Of a DNA stretch of 64,000 nucleotides, positions 49,901 to 61,220 are shown one piece after another (the stretch's first letter is position 1; each line of letters opens with the position of its first letter). The position numbers and the translations under genes were made by a program. The notes beneath the pieces were generated by a model. That model did no database searches. It saw only the letters and a program-made list of their open reading frames with translations, and was not told where the DNA came from. Source of the DNA: Allium sativum (taxonomy: Eukaryota > Streptophyta > Magnoliopsida > Asparagales > Amaryllidaceae); the NCBI GenBank assembly GCA_030737875.1, contig CM060926.1, forward strand, positions 317,414,922 through 317,478,921, read 5' to 3'.

Positions 49901-51843
49901 CCCGCTTCAATATCAAATCGTTCTTCTAAGATAATATCTTCCATCTCCAGTAAACCCAAAAACACCATTGCCTTGACTTTGGACTCCAACCGCACCTCCA
50001 TTTTTCAAGTAAACCAAATTCGGTTACCACCAAAGACTACCTCGTCTCAAGACCTTCACCAGTTTCTTCCCCCACGCCAACCCATCTCTCCAACCGTTAT
50101 CCACTAAAACTCTTACTGACAACATCAACGATGGACCTATGCAAGCACTACCACCATAGCCGTGACCCCCCAAACACACGAACTCGGTTGCCTCCTTCCA
50201 AACGCGTTGACTTTTCCTCATTCGCTGTAGCAAAAGAAAAACAGTGCACCTTTTGCTTTTATTTCAAATCCCAAAATACTGCATTGAAAACACTGCTCCA
50301 GTATTCAACCTTAGTATTTAATATCAGTCATCACCTGCATGTAAAACCCCTACCCGCCTTCTTCACGTCAGTGACGAGACCCAGACCGCGACGAACTCTT
50401 TTTCCCTAAAACGCACAGTATCTGCCTGATCTTCAGTTCTCGTCTGGTTGCTAGTATCTGCTCCATTTAAATACTTTGAACGCCATAGTCGAACCTTACA
50501 CACCCAAAATTCTCAAATGAAATGAAAAACCAGTACCCCATCTTCCCTCAAAGCAACAAACTGCACACAGTAGAGACTCCCCCTTTAAGCTCCTTCTTCT
50601 TCTACCTTTTTACTTTTATTGTCTTTGATTTTACAAATTTTTCATGACAATAATTAGTTTCGAGTTTTTCAGTTTTTGCCAAAGAGAAATATACAAGGGC
50701 GACTTTGTATTTATATTGGCATACAAGCCATAGTGATTAAGTAATTGCTTGTACTCCACTGTATTAAATAGGTGGGTCTGCACGATTGATTTGAAAACTC
50801 ATAGTTTACTTTGGCTTGAAGTCTTTAGAACATAGGTGATAGGTACTTTGGAGTGAAGTAGACACGTGCTGGGAATTAAATTTCCATTTGCTTTGAAATT
50901 CAGTTCGGCTCCCCGTACATCATTCCACGACAACATTGACTTTAGTTACATTTGGTTGTGCTCTATTGTGTTTGTAGCATAAAATGATATATGGTCCAAC
51001 ATAATTATATATAAAAATAGATTATTTAGTTCTAAGTTATAAAGTTTAGCGTACTCCGTTATGAAAAATTCCACTCGTTTATGGACCTTTATCGACAATA
51101 ATAACCATACCGTTGAGACGAGCAAAGTGCCATGATTCCAAAAATATAATAATATAGGTCAGTTAACTTTTCCGTGAAACCCCGAAATGTTGATATAGGG
51201 TGTAAAATACTCCAAAATAAAAAGTGCTTATTTTCCAAAATAAAAATTACAATAAAATTCTAAAAATTAAATTATACCTACGTCTAAAAGGATTTTTCCA
51301 AATTCGAAACCAATATTTAGTTATAATGAAATAACCGTTATGGCTTATAAACGATTCCATAGCGACTATTTGAAAATCTGATTTAGACATAACTCACCAT
51401 CTATTAAGAGAAATCTCCAATTTTCTCTTCCATTAGAAAAATATGATCCAATAGATTCAAAAGTTTTTTGTTTCAAAGAAATCCGATTTAAAACGTATTC
51501 TGTACATTCATTTAAAGTTCGAATCGCCAAATTATGAACTGTCGCGCCATTTCGAGCTTGATTATAATTATAATATAAATTATACGTTCATATTTCGTTT
51601 AAATAATATATTCCTTATTCCAATTCAATTCTAAACTGAATTAAATATTTTAAACGATCCAATTCACACAATATTGTGAATTCTACTATTTCCGACTATT
51701 TCGAAGTTATAATATATTATCATATTATAAATATTAATGAAATATTCATTATTATTTAATTAAATAACCATTTAAATCTCTAAATCACTATTTCAATAAT
51801 TAAATGAATTAATTGTTATACCGTAAAATTACGTGACGTTACA
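46937..51843 (-). mobile_element. Element S: solo LTR, 4.9 kb
   Basis: It begins TGTAACGACCCGG, ends GACGTTACA, and is bracketed by exact CAAAG copies with no primer-binding site, polypurine tract or internal sequence. That is the signature left by recombination between two LTRs. It is related to the LTRs of C1, C2 and, more distantly, G, and is the best full-length example of this family here. The end module is at 51360-51560. The C-rich stretch 49860-50590 encodes nothing I recognise. Confidence 0.92.
50708..50715 (-). promoter_or_regulatory. TATA box of solo LTR S
   Basis: TATAAATA on the - strand with CCAAT touching it upstream (CCAATATAAATACA), about 1.13 kb from the LTR's 5' end. Predicted transcription would run toward lower coordinates. 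Confidence 0.5.
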
Positions 51844-53212
51844 CAAAGTCTTACTACAAACCCGTCTTATGCAACATCCCCTTCAACGAAGAGCTAGGGA
51901 CAACAACCCTTCGTGTCACCAAGACCACTCTACCATACCAGCCCCCAACATGGAAGAGAAAAAAATTACTGAATACTACTCTAAAATCAGCCGGGGTGGG
52001 GGCAATACCGATCCCCGAATGGATACCACTCACCTGGGGCAATCACTTCCAATCGAAGCGGATATGGTTCGGTCCAACAATAACCAAGTGACTTTAGCTA
52101 TAAGGCCCGAGGCTGAGAGTCACCTTCAGTCAACTCTCGAAGGACGAACCGAGTCAACCAGAAGGGCTCGGGGCATGTTTCCATCTCATGCCAGTAGTGG
52201 GATTCTCAACCACGTCCCCAATGCAAAGTTGGATTTGTGGCAATGACTCCTCAGAGATGGGAACCAGCTTGCAAGCATCATCAAACACTTCACCAGAGGA
52301 ACATCTTCTCAGCAGGATGTAGATGACATCCACCATAGTCCGTTCACATGGGAAATCGTAAATTCCCGCAATCCTCCAGACTTCAAGCTTCCGGTCCTGG
52401 AGCCCTACAATGACAGAACTGACCCGACCATCCATCTCATGCGATACATGCGTCACATGGAAGTACTTTCTTCATCGACCAATTTCATGGCCAAGTGCTT
52501 CCCTCTCTTTCTCACTAACGTAGCCGGCATGTAGTTTCGATAGTTAACAACTGGGTCGATCAACAGCTGGATTACGTTGGTCACCCGCTTCATCGAGCAG
52601 TTCAAAGTTCACATCTCTCGACCAAAGAGTATCATGTTCCTTACGTCCATCAAGCAACGGTCCAGTGAGACCCTACGCTTCTACTTAGAAAGATTCAACG
52701 CGGTTGTAGCATCAGTCGATCGACCCGAGCCATCGATGGTGCGCATGGCCGCCATAGCTAGTGTTTAGTACCGATCAGAATTCAGAATCTCATCAACCAA
52801 CGATCCCCCAAGGACATTAAAGTATTCTATGCCGAAGCTGATAGATTCCTCAGGCAAGAGGATGCTTGCATTGAGACGGAAAGCCTCGAGGTGCTTGCTA
52901 CTAAGGACAGAGGTCCATCCAACACCAATGGCCAGAAAAAAAGAAAAGGAAAAGCCCTGGAAAAGAACGATTGGAACGTACAATCCCAGAGAGAAGACAA
53001 GTACAACCAATACACACGACCTCAACTCATCCGTGCTTGATATCTACCTCATCTTACGAGGATCTCTACCTTTCCCCAAACCTCCTCGAAGGGAACCGAC
53101 TCAGGTAGAGCTCGAGTCTAAAAAACATTACATCTACCACAACATGGCAAGTCATAACGAATGCAAGCATATACGCGATCTTATGGAGGATAGGGTTAGA
53201 CGTGGAGAGTTA
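51844..53212 (+). pseudogene. E gag, main domain
   Basis: One frame (with stops near 52244, 52532, 52541 and 52766) gives a Ty3-gypsy gag capsid domain. FTWEIVNSRNPPDFKLP and EPYNDRTDPTIHLMRYMRHM are followed by KCFPLFLTNVAG, TRFIEQFKVHISRPKS, FLTSIKQRSSETLRFYLERF. The C-terminus has HNECKHIRDLMEDRVRRGEL, a Tat-type motif. It is cut off by LTR F. Gag forms the virus-like particle in this family. The stops show it is inactive. Confidence 0.82.
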
Positions 53213-53648
53213 TATAACACCCCGAAATTTTAAAAGAACACTATAACGGTAAACTAGAGAATACATAATCAAATATTAGGAATTAAGAAAAACGGACTGT
53301 ACCATTGCGTTCGTCTCAGAATTTTGCTTAAGACGGACTCTGAGTTTGCATAAAATGGACATCGTGTGAAGAAGTTATGAAGCTTAGAAGTTCAAATACG
53401 TATAAGAGAATTATATGTATATATATGAACTCAGAATTTTAAAAATAAATCAAATTCACGAAGCGGGAAAGTAGAGGGAAATCGACCGACTAGGGGTCGA
53501 CCCATGACCTGGCTGGGTCGAGGGGCCGGTGGGTGGACCCAGGGAGGGGTGGGTCGACCCCTGCGAGATCCAGGTGAACTCTTTTCTCTGAATTTGGACG
53601 TGATGTTTTCTGGGTTTGTAGGCTTTAGGCTATATATGGGACCCAATT
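53213..53648 (+). mobile_element. Element F: first 436 bases of a Tekay LTR
   Basis: It begins TATAACACCCCG (TA where TG is expected), followed by the family's CCATTGCGTTCGTCTCAGAA and GTGAAGAAGTTATGAAG blocks. GTCGAC occurs at 53496-53501 and inside GGGTCGACCC at 53551-53560. CTATATATGGG near 53631 could be its TATA box. It is interrupted by D; the rest lies outside the window. Confidence 0.75.
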
Positions 53649-53892
53649 TGTAACACCCCGTAATTTTAAATATTAAAGTTAACGAATTAAAGAATACTTA
53701 ATTTCAAATGTGGGAATTAAGGGAAACGGGTTGCGCCATTGCGTTCATCTCGGAATTCTGCTTGAGATAGAGTCTGAGTTTGTGTGAATTAGACTTCATA
53801 TGAAGAAGTTATCGCCTTCAGAAGTTTCAGAATTTAAATATATTAAAATCAGCTTGAATCAGAATTCAAAATTCAAAACAGGGAAGCGGGCT

Positions 53893-53912
53893 GGGCGGGA
53901 AAATTCCCGCCC
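53893..53912. promoter_or_regulatory. E2F-like inverted repeat of D
   Basis: GGGCGGGAAAATTCCCGCCC: nine-base arms with a two-base centre, 244 bases into the LTR. The 3' LTR copy (62248-62267) keeps the right arm but has a damaged left arm. Confidence 0.5.
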
Positions 53913-54429
53913 AAAGTCCAGGTCAACCAAAGGGTCGACCTGGGGGTCGACCTACCCATACAGGTCGACCTGCCCCCCACGGGCAGATCTGAAAGATGAC
54001 GCTGTTTTGACTTGTTGCTGAGTCATTAGGGCTGAGGTGTTATTCTATATTGACTGGATGGTCTTGATTGATTCTAGGTTAATCTGACAGCTCTTAATTA
54101 ATTAAAATTCTATGTAAGCAACCTAACTCTCAACCCTAAATCATATTAATTCATACCAAGAGCCACCATGCCGTCAATGGAGAACCTAGAGTAGCCACCG
54201 TTCTTTTTCAACCTAAAAGCAAGATAGAAGCAAGAATCAAATCAATTCTAATCTAAATAACAATTAGTCTACATCAATGGCGAGCAATTCAGGTTCAGAA
54301 TACAGATCCCAGAAAGACAAGACAATTCTTTTGTTTGTGAGTATAATATCTTTCACAAATTAATTAATTAATTTAATTATGATAAGTGATAATTGGGATT
54401 ATGAGAATATGATTTTGAATCATGTGATG

Positions 54430-55080
54430 TTGAATTATATGCAAGTTTGTGATGTTGGATTACATGTTCTTATATAAATTATATGCAAGTTTGTGATGTT
54501 GAACTATATGTTCTTATATGAATGTTATGCAAGTTTGGGATGTTAAAACATATATGAATCTTATGCAAGTTTGGGATATTAAGACATATGTGAATCTTAT
54601 GCAAGTTTGGGATGTTAAAACATATGTGAATCATGTAGATACATATGCTAGTTTATATGCAAACATGTGACATTAATCTTTATGTTTAGATCTATATGCA
54701 AGTCCACATCTTTATGTGTAGATCTATATGCAAGTTCACATCTTTATGTTTAGATCCATATGCAAGTTCACTATGCAAGTTCACACCTTTATGTTTAGAT
54801 CTATATTAAGATCCATAGCAGTACATAGTTATGCAAATTTATGTTCTATATGCCCATTGCCTATGCTAGTTTTGTATGTGAATCATATGCTAGTTTGAAT
54901 GAAATTCATATGCAAGTTATAGGAATACCATATCCATATATGCAAGTTCACATCTTTATGTTTAGATCTATATTTAGATCCATGATAGTTTATGCAAATT
55001 TGTGTATTGCTTATGCAAGTTATTAGCTATGCAAACTTATGTCATGATTCTTAGATCTATTTTATGTGTTATGCAAGTTG
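54430..55080 (+). repeat. ATGCAAGTT-rich tandem field
   Basis: Irregular units of roughly 30-45 bases sharing TATGCAAGTTTGTGATGTT or TATGCAAGTTCACATCTTTA. The same field is in the 3' LTR (62780-63410), slightly shorter. Short proteins read through it are artefacts. Confidence 0.8.
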
Positions 55081-55388
55081 TGATGTTGCTTTTCTTTTTA
55101 TAAGTTAGACTATTGCGAGTCTAACATATGTCATATCAAAACGTACGAATAGCGTGGGGACAATGGGAAAATATTGAATATACATAATTATGAATTAGCA
55201 TAAAATAGGCTTATAGTTAATTTGAGACACTAATTGGTATAAATTATATACTTGGAATTTATGGGCATAATTTAGGTGACAATTATGGACATAAATTAAT
55301 TTGGAAATTGTTGACAAATTTGAATAGGGATATTAATCCAATTTAGGGTTAAATAATTATGTGATAATTAACCGCCTAAGACACGAGG

Positions 55389-55458
55389 TTAGACTCGTTT
55401 GTGGTGTAAGACTGCCCGGACCCGCCCGACAATCCAGCAACCACAAACGGTAGTCTAA
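55389..55458 (+). other. LTR hairpin 1 of D
   Basis: Arms TTAGACTCGTTTGTGGT (55389-55405) and ACCACAAACGGTAGTCTAA (55440-55458): 7 plus 9 pairs around a small internal loop. The 34-base loop contains CTGCCCGGACCCGCCCGAC. Also in the 3' LTR at 63717-63787. Confidence 0.7.
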
Positions 55459-55511
55459 TGTGAAAGGTCAAAGGCACGAACTGAATGCGTAACAATTGTA
55501 AAGACATGAGG

Positions 55512-55582
55512 TTAGGCTCGTTTGCGGTATAAGACTGCCCGGACCCGCCCGGAAAATCCAGCAACCGCAAATGTCAGTCTAA
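55512..55582 (+). other. LTR hairpin 2 of D
   Basis: Arms TTAGGCTCGTTTGCGGT (55512-55528) and ACCGCAAATGTCAGTCTAA (55564-55582). Relative to hairpin 1, one pair changes T-A to C-G and two become G-T wobbles; no pair is lost. Also in the 3' LTR at 63841-63911. Confidence 0.7.
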
Positions 55583-56829
55583 TGTAAGAGTTCTTTACAA
55601 GGTTACGGTTCTAATGAATTAAGTAACACTTAACCAGATAAACATGTGGTGGGACATGGGGGTTAAGTGGGTGGCCTTGGGTGGCATGTGAAATACGATT
55701 AGAAACACTTAACCAAGTTGAAAACATGTAAGAAGACATGAATAAGAATGGGGTTAAGTGGGAAACCTTAGTGGGGACCAAGCATAGGTGGAAATCTTGT
55801 GTCAGGCATGGGCGCCCTTTTCAAACCAGTAACCCATTTAGTATCTTTGTGAGCTCGACCCAAGTCAAGGACGGGACACGCTTTTTGGGTTTGATTATAA
55901 GAGGTCAAAATGGGTTAGCGGTGGCAACGCAAGTCCAACGGGGTCATGTGCGTGTGTGGGCCCGGGCTAGTAGGTAAGACATTGTTGCATCCTGAAGATG
56001 TAAGCCGTGCATCTCTAGTGGTATCGGGTTGCCACTTTGGGGAGTGATACACCCCACTATGGGACAAGTACGGGTATCTACGAGTTAGCGAGCCGATCAC
56101 ATGGGGGTAGTGGGTACAACTAGTGGAGATAGGGGAAGACGACACCTATGAAGGCGTCTAGGGGTACACGAAACTACCATTATCATTATTATGTTCTGTA
56201 GGTGGGATCAACTTTTAGGGTGACTAGTAGTGGTGCAGTATAGTAATTATCCTATAGTGATTAGGAACGAGATTAACGTCAGAATATTCCTCTTGTTTGC
56301 TTTGTCATGCCCACTTGTTTCATGGTCATACCATATCTTACCAGTTTATGCCTTATCCTAGTTACTTTAATAATTATATTGTTAAAGTTATTATACTCGT
56401 CAGACTTTATGTCTGACCCCCTTGTTTTCGCCTCTTTTCTTCCTCCCCCCCAGGTTCTCAGGGTGGGACTAGTACTAGTGGAGCTTGATCTTGTATCTCT
56501 TTCTCTCTCTTTTGGAAGTGCTTGGATTGCTGAAAGTAAAGTTTAGCTCATCTCTTTTATGGCTACTTGTGTTGGGGTTATGCATTTTACTTTATGTACC
56601 CAGAAAACAATTTGTCAAGATGGATATTAAGTGTACTTGGTTTTACTGTTGGTTTATGAAGTTGTTGTAATCAAACTATTTCTCCGCTGCAATAAAAGTT
56701 GTTTTAAAATTTTCAAGTACCAATATATATATCTGTCTTGTTATATTCGATTCTATACGCTAATAATGCTCCATGGAAGTTAATGCATTCCCTTTGTGAG
56801 TGACATTAATGGACGTGGGGCGTTACACG

Positions 56830-56841
56830 TGGTATCAGAGT
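56830..56841 (+). promoter_or_regulatory. Primer-binding site of D
   Basis: TGGTATCAGAGT, one base off the initiator-Met complement, two bases after the LTR. Confidence 0.9.
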
Positions 56842-57034
56842 TGAAGGTTACCAGAACAGATATGAATTTTGAAAAACTGATTTTCAAAAACATTTTATAA
56901 AGAAATACTTTCAAAAATATGTTTTAAGGAAAGTATTTTCAAGAGAAAAGTTTGTTTTAAAAACATAACCCCCAAGAGCCATATATCTTTCCTTCGATTC
57001 TCCATTTTGAATCTCTTTCTTTTTCTTTTTCAGC

Positions 57035-57973
57035 ATGTCTGGGGAACCTGAAATAACCGAGGGCATACCGATACCAGGCTGGTTTAGAAGGTATCTGGAG
57101 GCTAGGGCCAATGCCGCAGGCCCAGCAAATGTTCCTCCTCCCCCAGCTGGAGTCGCTCCTCCTCCTCCCCCGCCTCGCGTTGATACTTTTTCAAAGATAT
57201 GCAAAGATTTTTGGGCAATGGGCGGGAAACCTTTTCACAGATCAGAGACGTTTGTTGAAGCTTGAAATTGGCTTAAGGAGGTGGAAGATCTATTTGGTAT
57301 TTTCGAGGTAGAAGATGGAAGGAAGATCCAATTGGCTGCTTGGTTAATGAAGGACGAAGCCTCGTTTTGGTGGGAGGTCATGAATGGAGAGCGTCCAGTG
57401 GAGACATGGATGGATTTCAGGCGTAGGTTCGAGATGAAATTTCTCTCACGAGCAGAAGAGAATTTATATATGGAGAGGTTCTTAGCATTGAAGCAAGGAA
57501 ATTTATCAGTGAAAGAGTATGTCAACAAGTTCAATCAGTTGGCGAGATTTGGCTTGGAATTGGTGAACACACCTGAGAAGAAGGCCCTAAGGTTCGTTAA
57601 AGGTTTGAATGAGCCGCTACATGGGTTGGCTATGACCCACATTTCGATGGTGGCTACCTTTGAGAGATTGGTTGACATGGCGCTTATGCATGAAGAGGAG
57701 AAAGGTGCTAATGCTAATAAGGCACCGGAGAAGAAAGGGGACCAAAAGAAACCACAACAGCAAAATAAGAAAGGCGGGAAGAACAATAATAGCAAGGGAA
57801 AGAAAAAGTACTTTAATTGTGGAACACCAGGCCATTTGAGCAAGAACTGTAGGAAGAAGAAGACTGGCTGTTTCCACTGTGGAGAGGCAGGGCATCTAGT
57901 TAAAGACTGACCAAGGAAACAGGGGCAAGGGCAAAGAATAGGGTGCACTTCTGGAGGGCAGCTTCAGGCTCTC
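57035..57973 (+). pseudogene. D gag
   Basis: Start MSGEPEITEGIPIPGWF, the first ATG after the leader. A proline-rich linker precedes the capsid domain (WLKEVEDLFGIFEVEDGRK, AAWLMKDEASFWWEVM, FEMKFLSRAEENLYMERFLALKQG). A lysine-rich region leads to two zinc knuckles: the first reads YFNCGTPGHLSKNC with Tyr in place of Cys, the second CFHCGEAGHLVKD with the last Cys replaced by a stop. Stops: TGA at 57263 (probably TGG originally, as EAWNWL is usual) and TGA at 57908. The frame otherwise continues into protease. Gag coats the genomic RNA. Confidence 0.92.
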
Positions 57974-58440
57974 ATGGCACCAGGGCAGGCAAGAGGGAAG
58001 ATTCAGGCTCTCATGGCACCGGGACAGGGGAGAGGTAGAAACATTTCCGTTGAAAGTTTAGTTTTTCTGTATGATCATCCTGTTCGTACTTTGTTTGACT
58101 CTGGTGCTTCACACTCATTTGTATCTGCTTCGTTAGTTGAAACTTTGCACCTAAATACTAGTCTAGTTACGGATCCCATAGTAGTCTCAAATCCTATTGG
58201 TGGTTCGGCTCATCTTTCAATGGTTTGTCGGGATTTGAGAGTGTCTATCTTGGGCGTTGGGTTTGAATGCAATGCCTTTGTTCTTGGCTTCATGGGCTAC
58301 GGCTTGATTCTAGGCATGGATTGGCTAGCTGGATACGGGGCCATCCTAGATTGTGAAAGAAGGGTAGTTAGATTGTTGACTCGTTGTGGAAAGACCCTCG
58401 AAATTTCTTATGACCCTAGAGGTCCGGTAATGCTTAGCTA
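57974..58440 (+). pseudogene. D protease
   Basis: Retroviral-type aspartic protease in frame with gag and RT. The active-site motif [10 protein letters not shown] has its Asp at about 58097, and [16 protein letters not shown] is the conserved second half. It cleaves the gag-pol precursor in this family. The domain itself looks intact, but the upstream stops prevent a full-length product from the gag start. Confidence 0.88.
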
Positions 58441-59170
58441 CCTAGAATCCCTTGACGCATCCAATGATGATTTGGAATCTGTTCATGTGGTCCGTGAATA
58501 TAGTGACTTCTTCGATGAAGTTCAAGGTTTACCCCCGAGGCGTGAGATAGACTTTCGAATATACCTAGTAGATAATGCAAAGCCATTTGCATTACCAGTG
58601 CGCCACATGGCTTCGATAGAGAGAAGAGAACTCAGTAAGGAAGTGAAAGAATTGCTTGAGAAGGGGTTCATAAGAAGAAGTATTTCGAAGTGGGGTGCTC
58701 TAGTCGTTTTTGCTATGAAAGTTGATGGTTCACTTAGATTGTTCGTGGACTATAGAGAGTTGAACAAGCTAACAAAGAAGAACAGACACCCATTGCCGAG
58801 GATAGATGATTTATTCGATCAGTTGGTGGGTGCTTCGGTTTTCTCGCAACTGGATTTGGCTATAGGGTTTCATCAGCTAAGGGTGGGTGAAGATAGCATC
58901 GATAAGACTACATTTAGAATTCCTGATGGTTTCTTCGAGTGGCTCGTCATGCCTTTTGGTTTGACGAATGCACCCGCATAATTTGTTGACTTAATGAGTA
59001 GGGTGTTTAGGGAGTTTCTAAACAAGTTTGTGGTAGTATTTGTGGACGATATCCTGGTTTTCTCTAAAAGTGAAGAAGAGCGTGCCCCCTACATCTTAGG
59101 GAAGTCTTAGAGACCCTACGAGCGCATCAACTTAAAGCTAAGTTTTCCAAGTGCCATTTTTGGAGAAAAG
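58441..59170 (+). pseudogene. D reverse transcriptase
   Basis: [15 protein letters not shown] and [22 protein letters not shown] open the domain. [20 protein letters not shown] and [13 protein letters not shown] (first catalytic Asp) follow, then [10 protein letters not shown], a TAA stop at 58979, and FVDDILVFSK with the two remaining catalytic Asp. An extra C near 59085 shifts the frame before the end ([16 protein letters not shown]). It copies element RNA into DNA. The stop and frameshift disable this copy. Confidence 0.92.
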
Positions 59171-59822
59171 AAGTGAGGTTCTTAGGACATGTGGTCTCTA
59201 AGGAAGGGATAGCTGTGGATCCCGCAAAGGTGGTGGCAATCCAAGATTGGAAAACTCCTAAGAACGCAACAGAAGTAAGAAGCTTTTTAGGGTTGGTTGG
59301 TTACTATAGGAAGTTCATCAAGGACTTCGCGAAGATATCAGCCCCACTCACTCGGTTAACGAAGAAGAACTTGACTTTTACTTGGGACGTTGACTATGAC
59401 GATGCTTTCCAACGTATGAAGAGGGCTTTGATGACAGCTCCAGTTTTAGTTTTTCCAGATGGGAGTAAGTCATTCACAGTATATATCGATGCTTGCGGGA
59501 CAGGGCTTGGCGCAGTTTTAATGCAAGAGGGAAGGGTGATATGCTATGGTGGAAGACAGTTGAAAGCCCACAAGAAAAATTACCCTACCCACGACTTAAA
59601 GTTGGCTGCCATAGTTTTTGCGCTTAAGTCATGGCATCATTATTTGCTTGGTGAAAGTTTGAGTTGTATACAGACCATAAGTCGCTAATGTACTTAATCT
59701 CTTAGAAAGACCTAAACTTGAGGCAACAGAGGTGGATGTAGTTTCTGGCATCCTACGATTTTGAGATCGTATATACCCCTAGCAAGGGTAACATTGTAGC
59801 TGACGCCTTAAGTACAAAGAAG
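59171..59822 (+). pseudogene. D RT connection and RNase H
   Basis: Reads [19 protein letters not shown] and [20 protein letters not shown], then RNase H with [18 protein letters not shown] and [27 protein letters not shown] lost T near 59662 shifts the frame; [10 protein letters not shown] then continues in another frame, with stops in the following LNLRQQRWM region near 59703 and 59737. RNase H degrades the RNA strand during reverse transcription. Confidence 0.9.
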
Positions 59823-61220
59823 TTGGCTTTAAGTCCTTTGTTCGTAGAGCAGCAGAGTTTGGAGTATATATCTACTTTTGACTTCATACCCTCTATCGAT
59901 TATGTACCCGGATTGTTGGCATCGTTAGAGGTGCAACCTACACTTTTGGGTCGAGTTGGAGAGGCACAGCGAAATGACCCACAGTTGGTTGAGATAGTAG
60001 GCAAGCTTATAAGAGGGGAGTCTTCGAGTCATCTTAATATATATGCTATAGATGAGAGAGGCTGGCTACGTAGAGATGGGAGACTTTGCGTACCACAAGA
60101 CGAGAGTTTGAAGAAGGCAATTCTTGAAGACTCACATCGCTCTAAGATGACCATACATCATAGTGGTGACAAGATGTATAGGGATATGAAGCGAGTTTTC
60201 TTTTGGGCCGGAATGAAGAAGGACGTGGCTGAATTCATTTCTAGATGCTTAGTGTGCCAACAAGTCAAGGTGGAGCAAAAGAAGCCCGGTGGTTTGCTCC
60301 ACCCTTTAGAGATTCCGCTTTGGAAACGGGAAAGTATTTTGATGGATTTTTTAGATGGGTTACCAAGATCAAGGAAGGGTAATACAACGATTTGGGTAAT
60401 TGTAGACAGACTTACCAAAAGTGCTCATTTTATTCTCCTTAAAAGTAGAAGGACCGCCTCATGGTTAGCATCTGTTTACCTTCGAGAGATAGTTCGTCTG
60501 CACGACATACCCACTAGCATTGTGAGTGATAGAGATCCCATTTTCACAAGCGAATTTTGGAAAAAGCTTACAAGAGGAGGTTGGAACACAATTCTGCTTA
60601 AGTACCGCTTACCACCCTCAGACGGACGGCCAGACCGAGAGAGTAAATCAGATTCTAGAAGACCTTATGAGGCTATGCATCCTAGACTTTGGAGGAACAT
60701 GGGAAGAACATCTTCCATTAGTGGAGTTCGCCTATAATAATAGTTTTCAGGCTAGCATTGGCATTGAACCTTTTGAGGCTCTTTATGGACAACCATGCCG
60801 ATCACCTACTTATTGGTGGGAATCCACGGATAATGTTTTGCTTGGACCCGACATGATTAGGGAGACTTCGGAGAAAATAGACCAGATTCGACGGCGAATG
60901 AAGATGGCGCAGGACCTACAGAAGTCATATGCTGATAAGAGGAGAACCGATCTTGAGTTCAATATTGGAGATATGGTCTTTATTAAGGTGTCACCGTTGA
61001 GAAACGTAGTCCGTTTTGGATCAGTAGGGAAGTTGACACCGAGGTTCGTAGGACCCTTTCTAATTACAGAGAGGATTGGGCAGATGGAATATAGAGTAAA
61101 GTTACCAGAGAAGCTCGGTGGTGTTCATGACGTGTTTCACGTTTCGCATTTGCGTAAGTGTTTACACGATACGCCGGAAGTGGTGGAGCCGAGCACGCTC
61201 GAAGAAGTGGAAGTAGAGCG
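59823..61220 (+). pseudogene. D integrase
   Basis: The HHCC zinc domain is seen in SHRSKMTIHHSGDKMYRDM and CLVCQQVK. The catalytic core has MDFLDGLPRS (Asp), SDRDPIFTSEFW (Asp) and HLPLVEFAYNNS (Glu). A one-base gain near 60572 moves the frame inside the core. The GPF module RFVGPFLITERIG and GVHDVFHVSHLRKC complete it. The same order appears in the A remnant at 4617-5777. Only the frameshift prevents a continuous integrase. Confidence 0.92.

Larger units (their letters stand above)
45369..53212 (+). mobile_element. Element E: Ty3-gypsy, Tat/Retand-like, truncated
   Basis: 5' LTR, primer-binding site and gag are present; the element is cut at 53213 by LTR F, so pol and the 3' LTR lie beyond or are lost. 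The 4.9 kb solo LTR S interrupts gag. The gag style (PFTWEIV...PPDFKLP opening, C-terminal ECKHIRDLMEDRVRRGELY segment) fits the Tat branch rather than chromoviruses. Confidence 0.8.
53649..56827 (+). mobile_element. D 5' LTR (3.2 kb)
   Basis: TGTAACACCCCG to GGCGTTACA. It contains an E2F-like inverted repeat (53893-53912), GTCGAC at 53934, 53946 and 53964, an ATGCAAGTT-rich repeat field (54430-55080), two hairpins (55389-55458, 55512-55582) and TTAAGTGG/CACTTAACC units (55617-55760). Where B's LTR has a late pyrimidine tract, D has CCTCCCCCCCAGG near 56442. The 3' LTR repeats all of this as far as the window allows. Confidence 0.93.

Noticed and set aside
49860..50600. Possible host gene in solo LTR S, with a 92-residue frame at 50131-50409
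   Set aside because: The frame is not shared with the C2 LTR at the corresponding place, shows no domain, and lies on the strand opposite to predicted transcription.
54841..55026. Met- and Tyr-rich frame in the D LTR, repeated at 63160-63366
   Set aside because: Arises from the ATGCAAGTT repeat field; the two copies are LTR duplicates.
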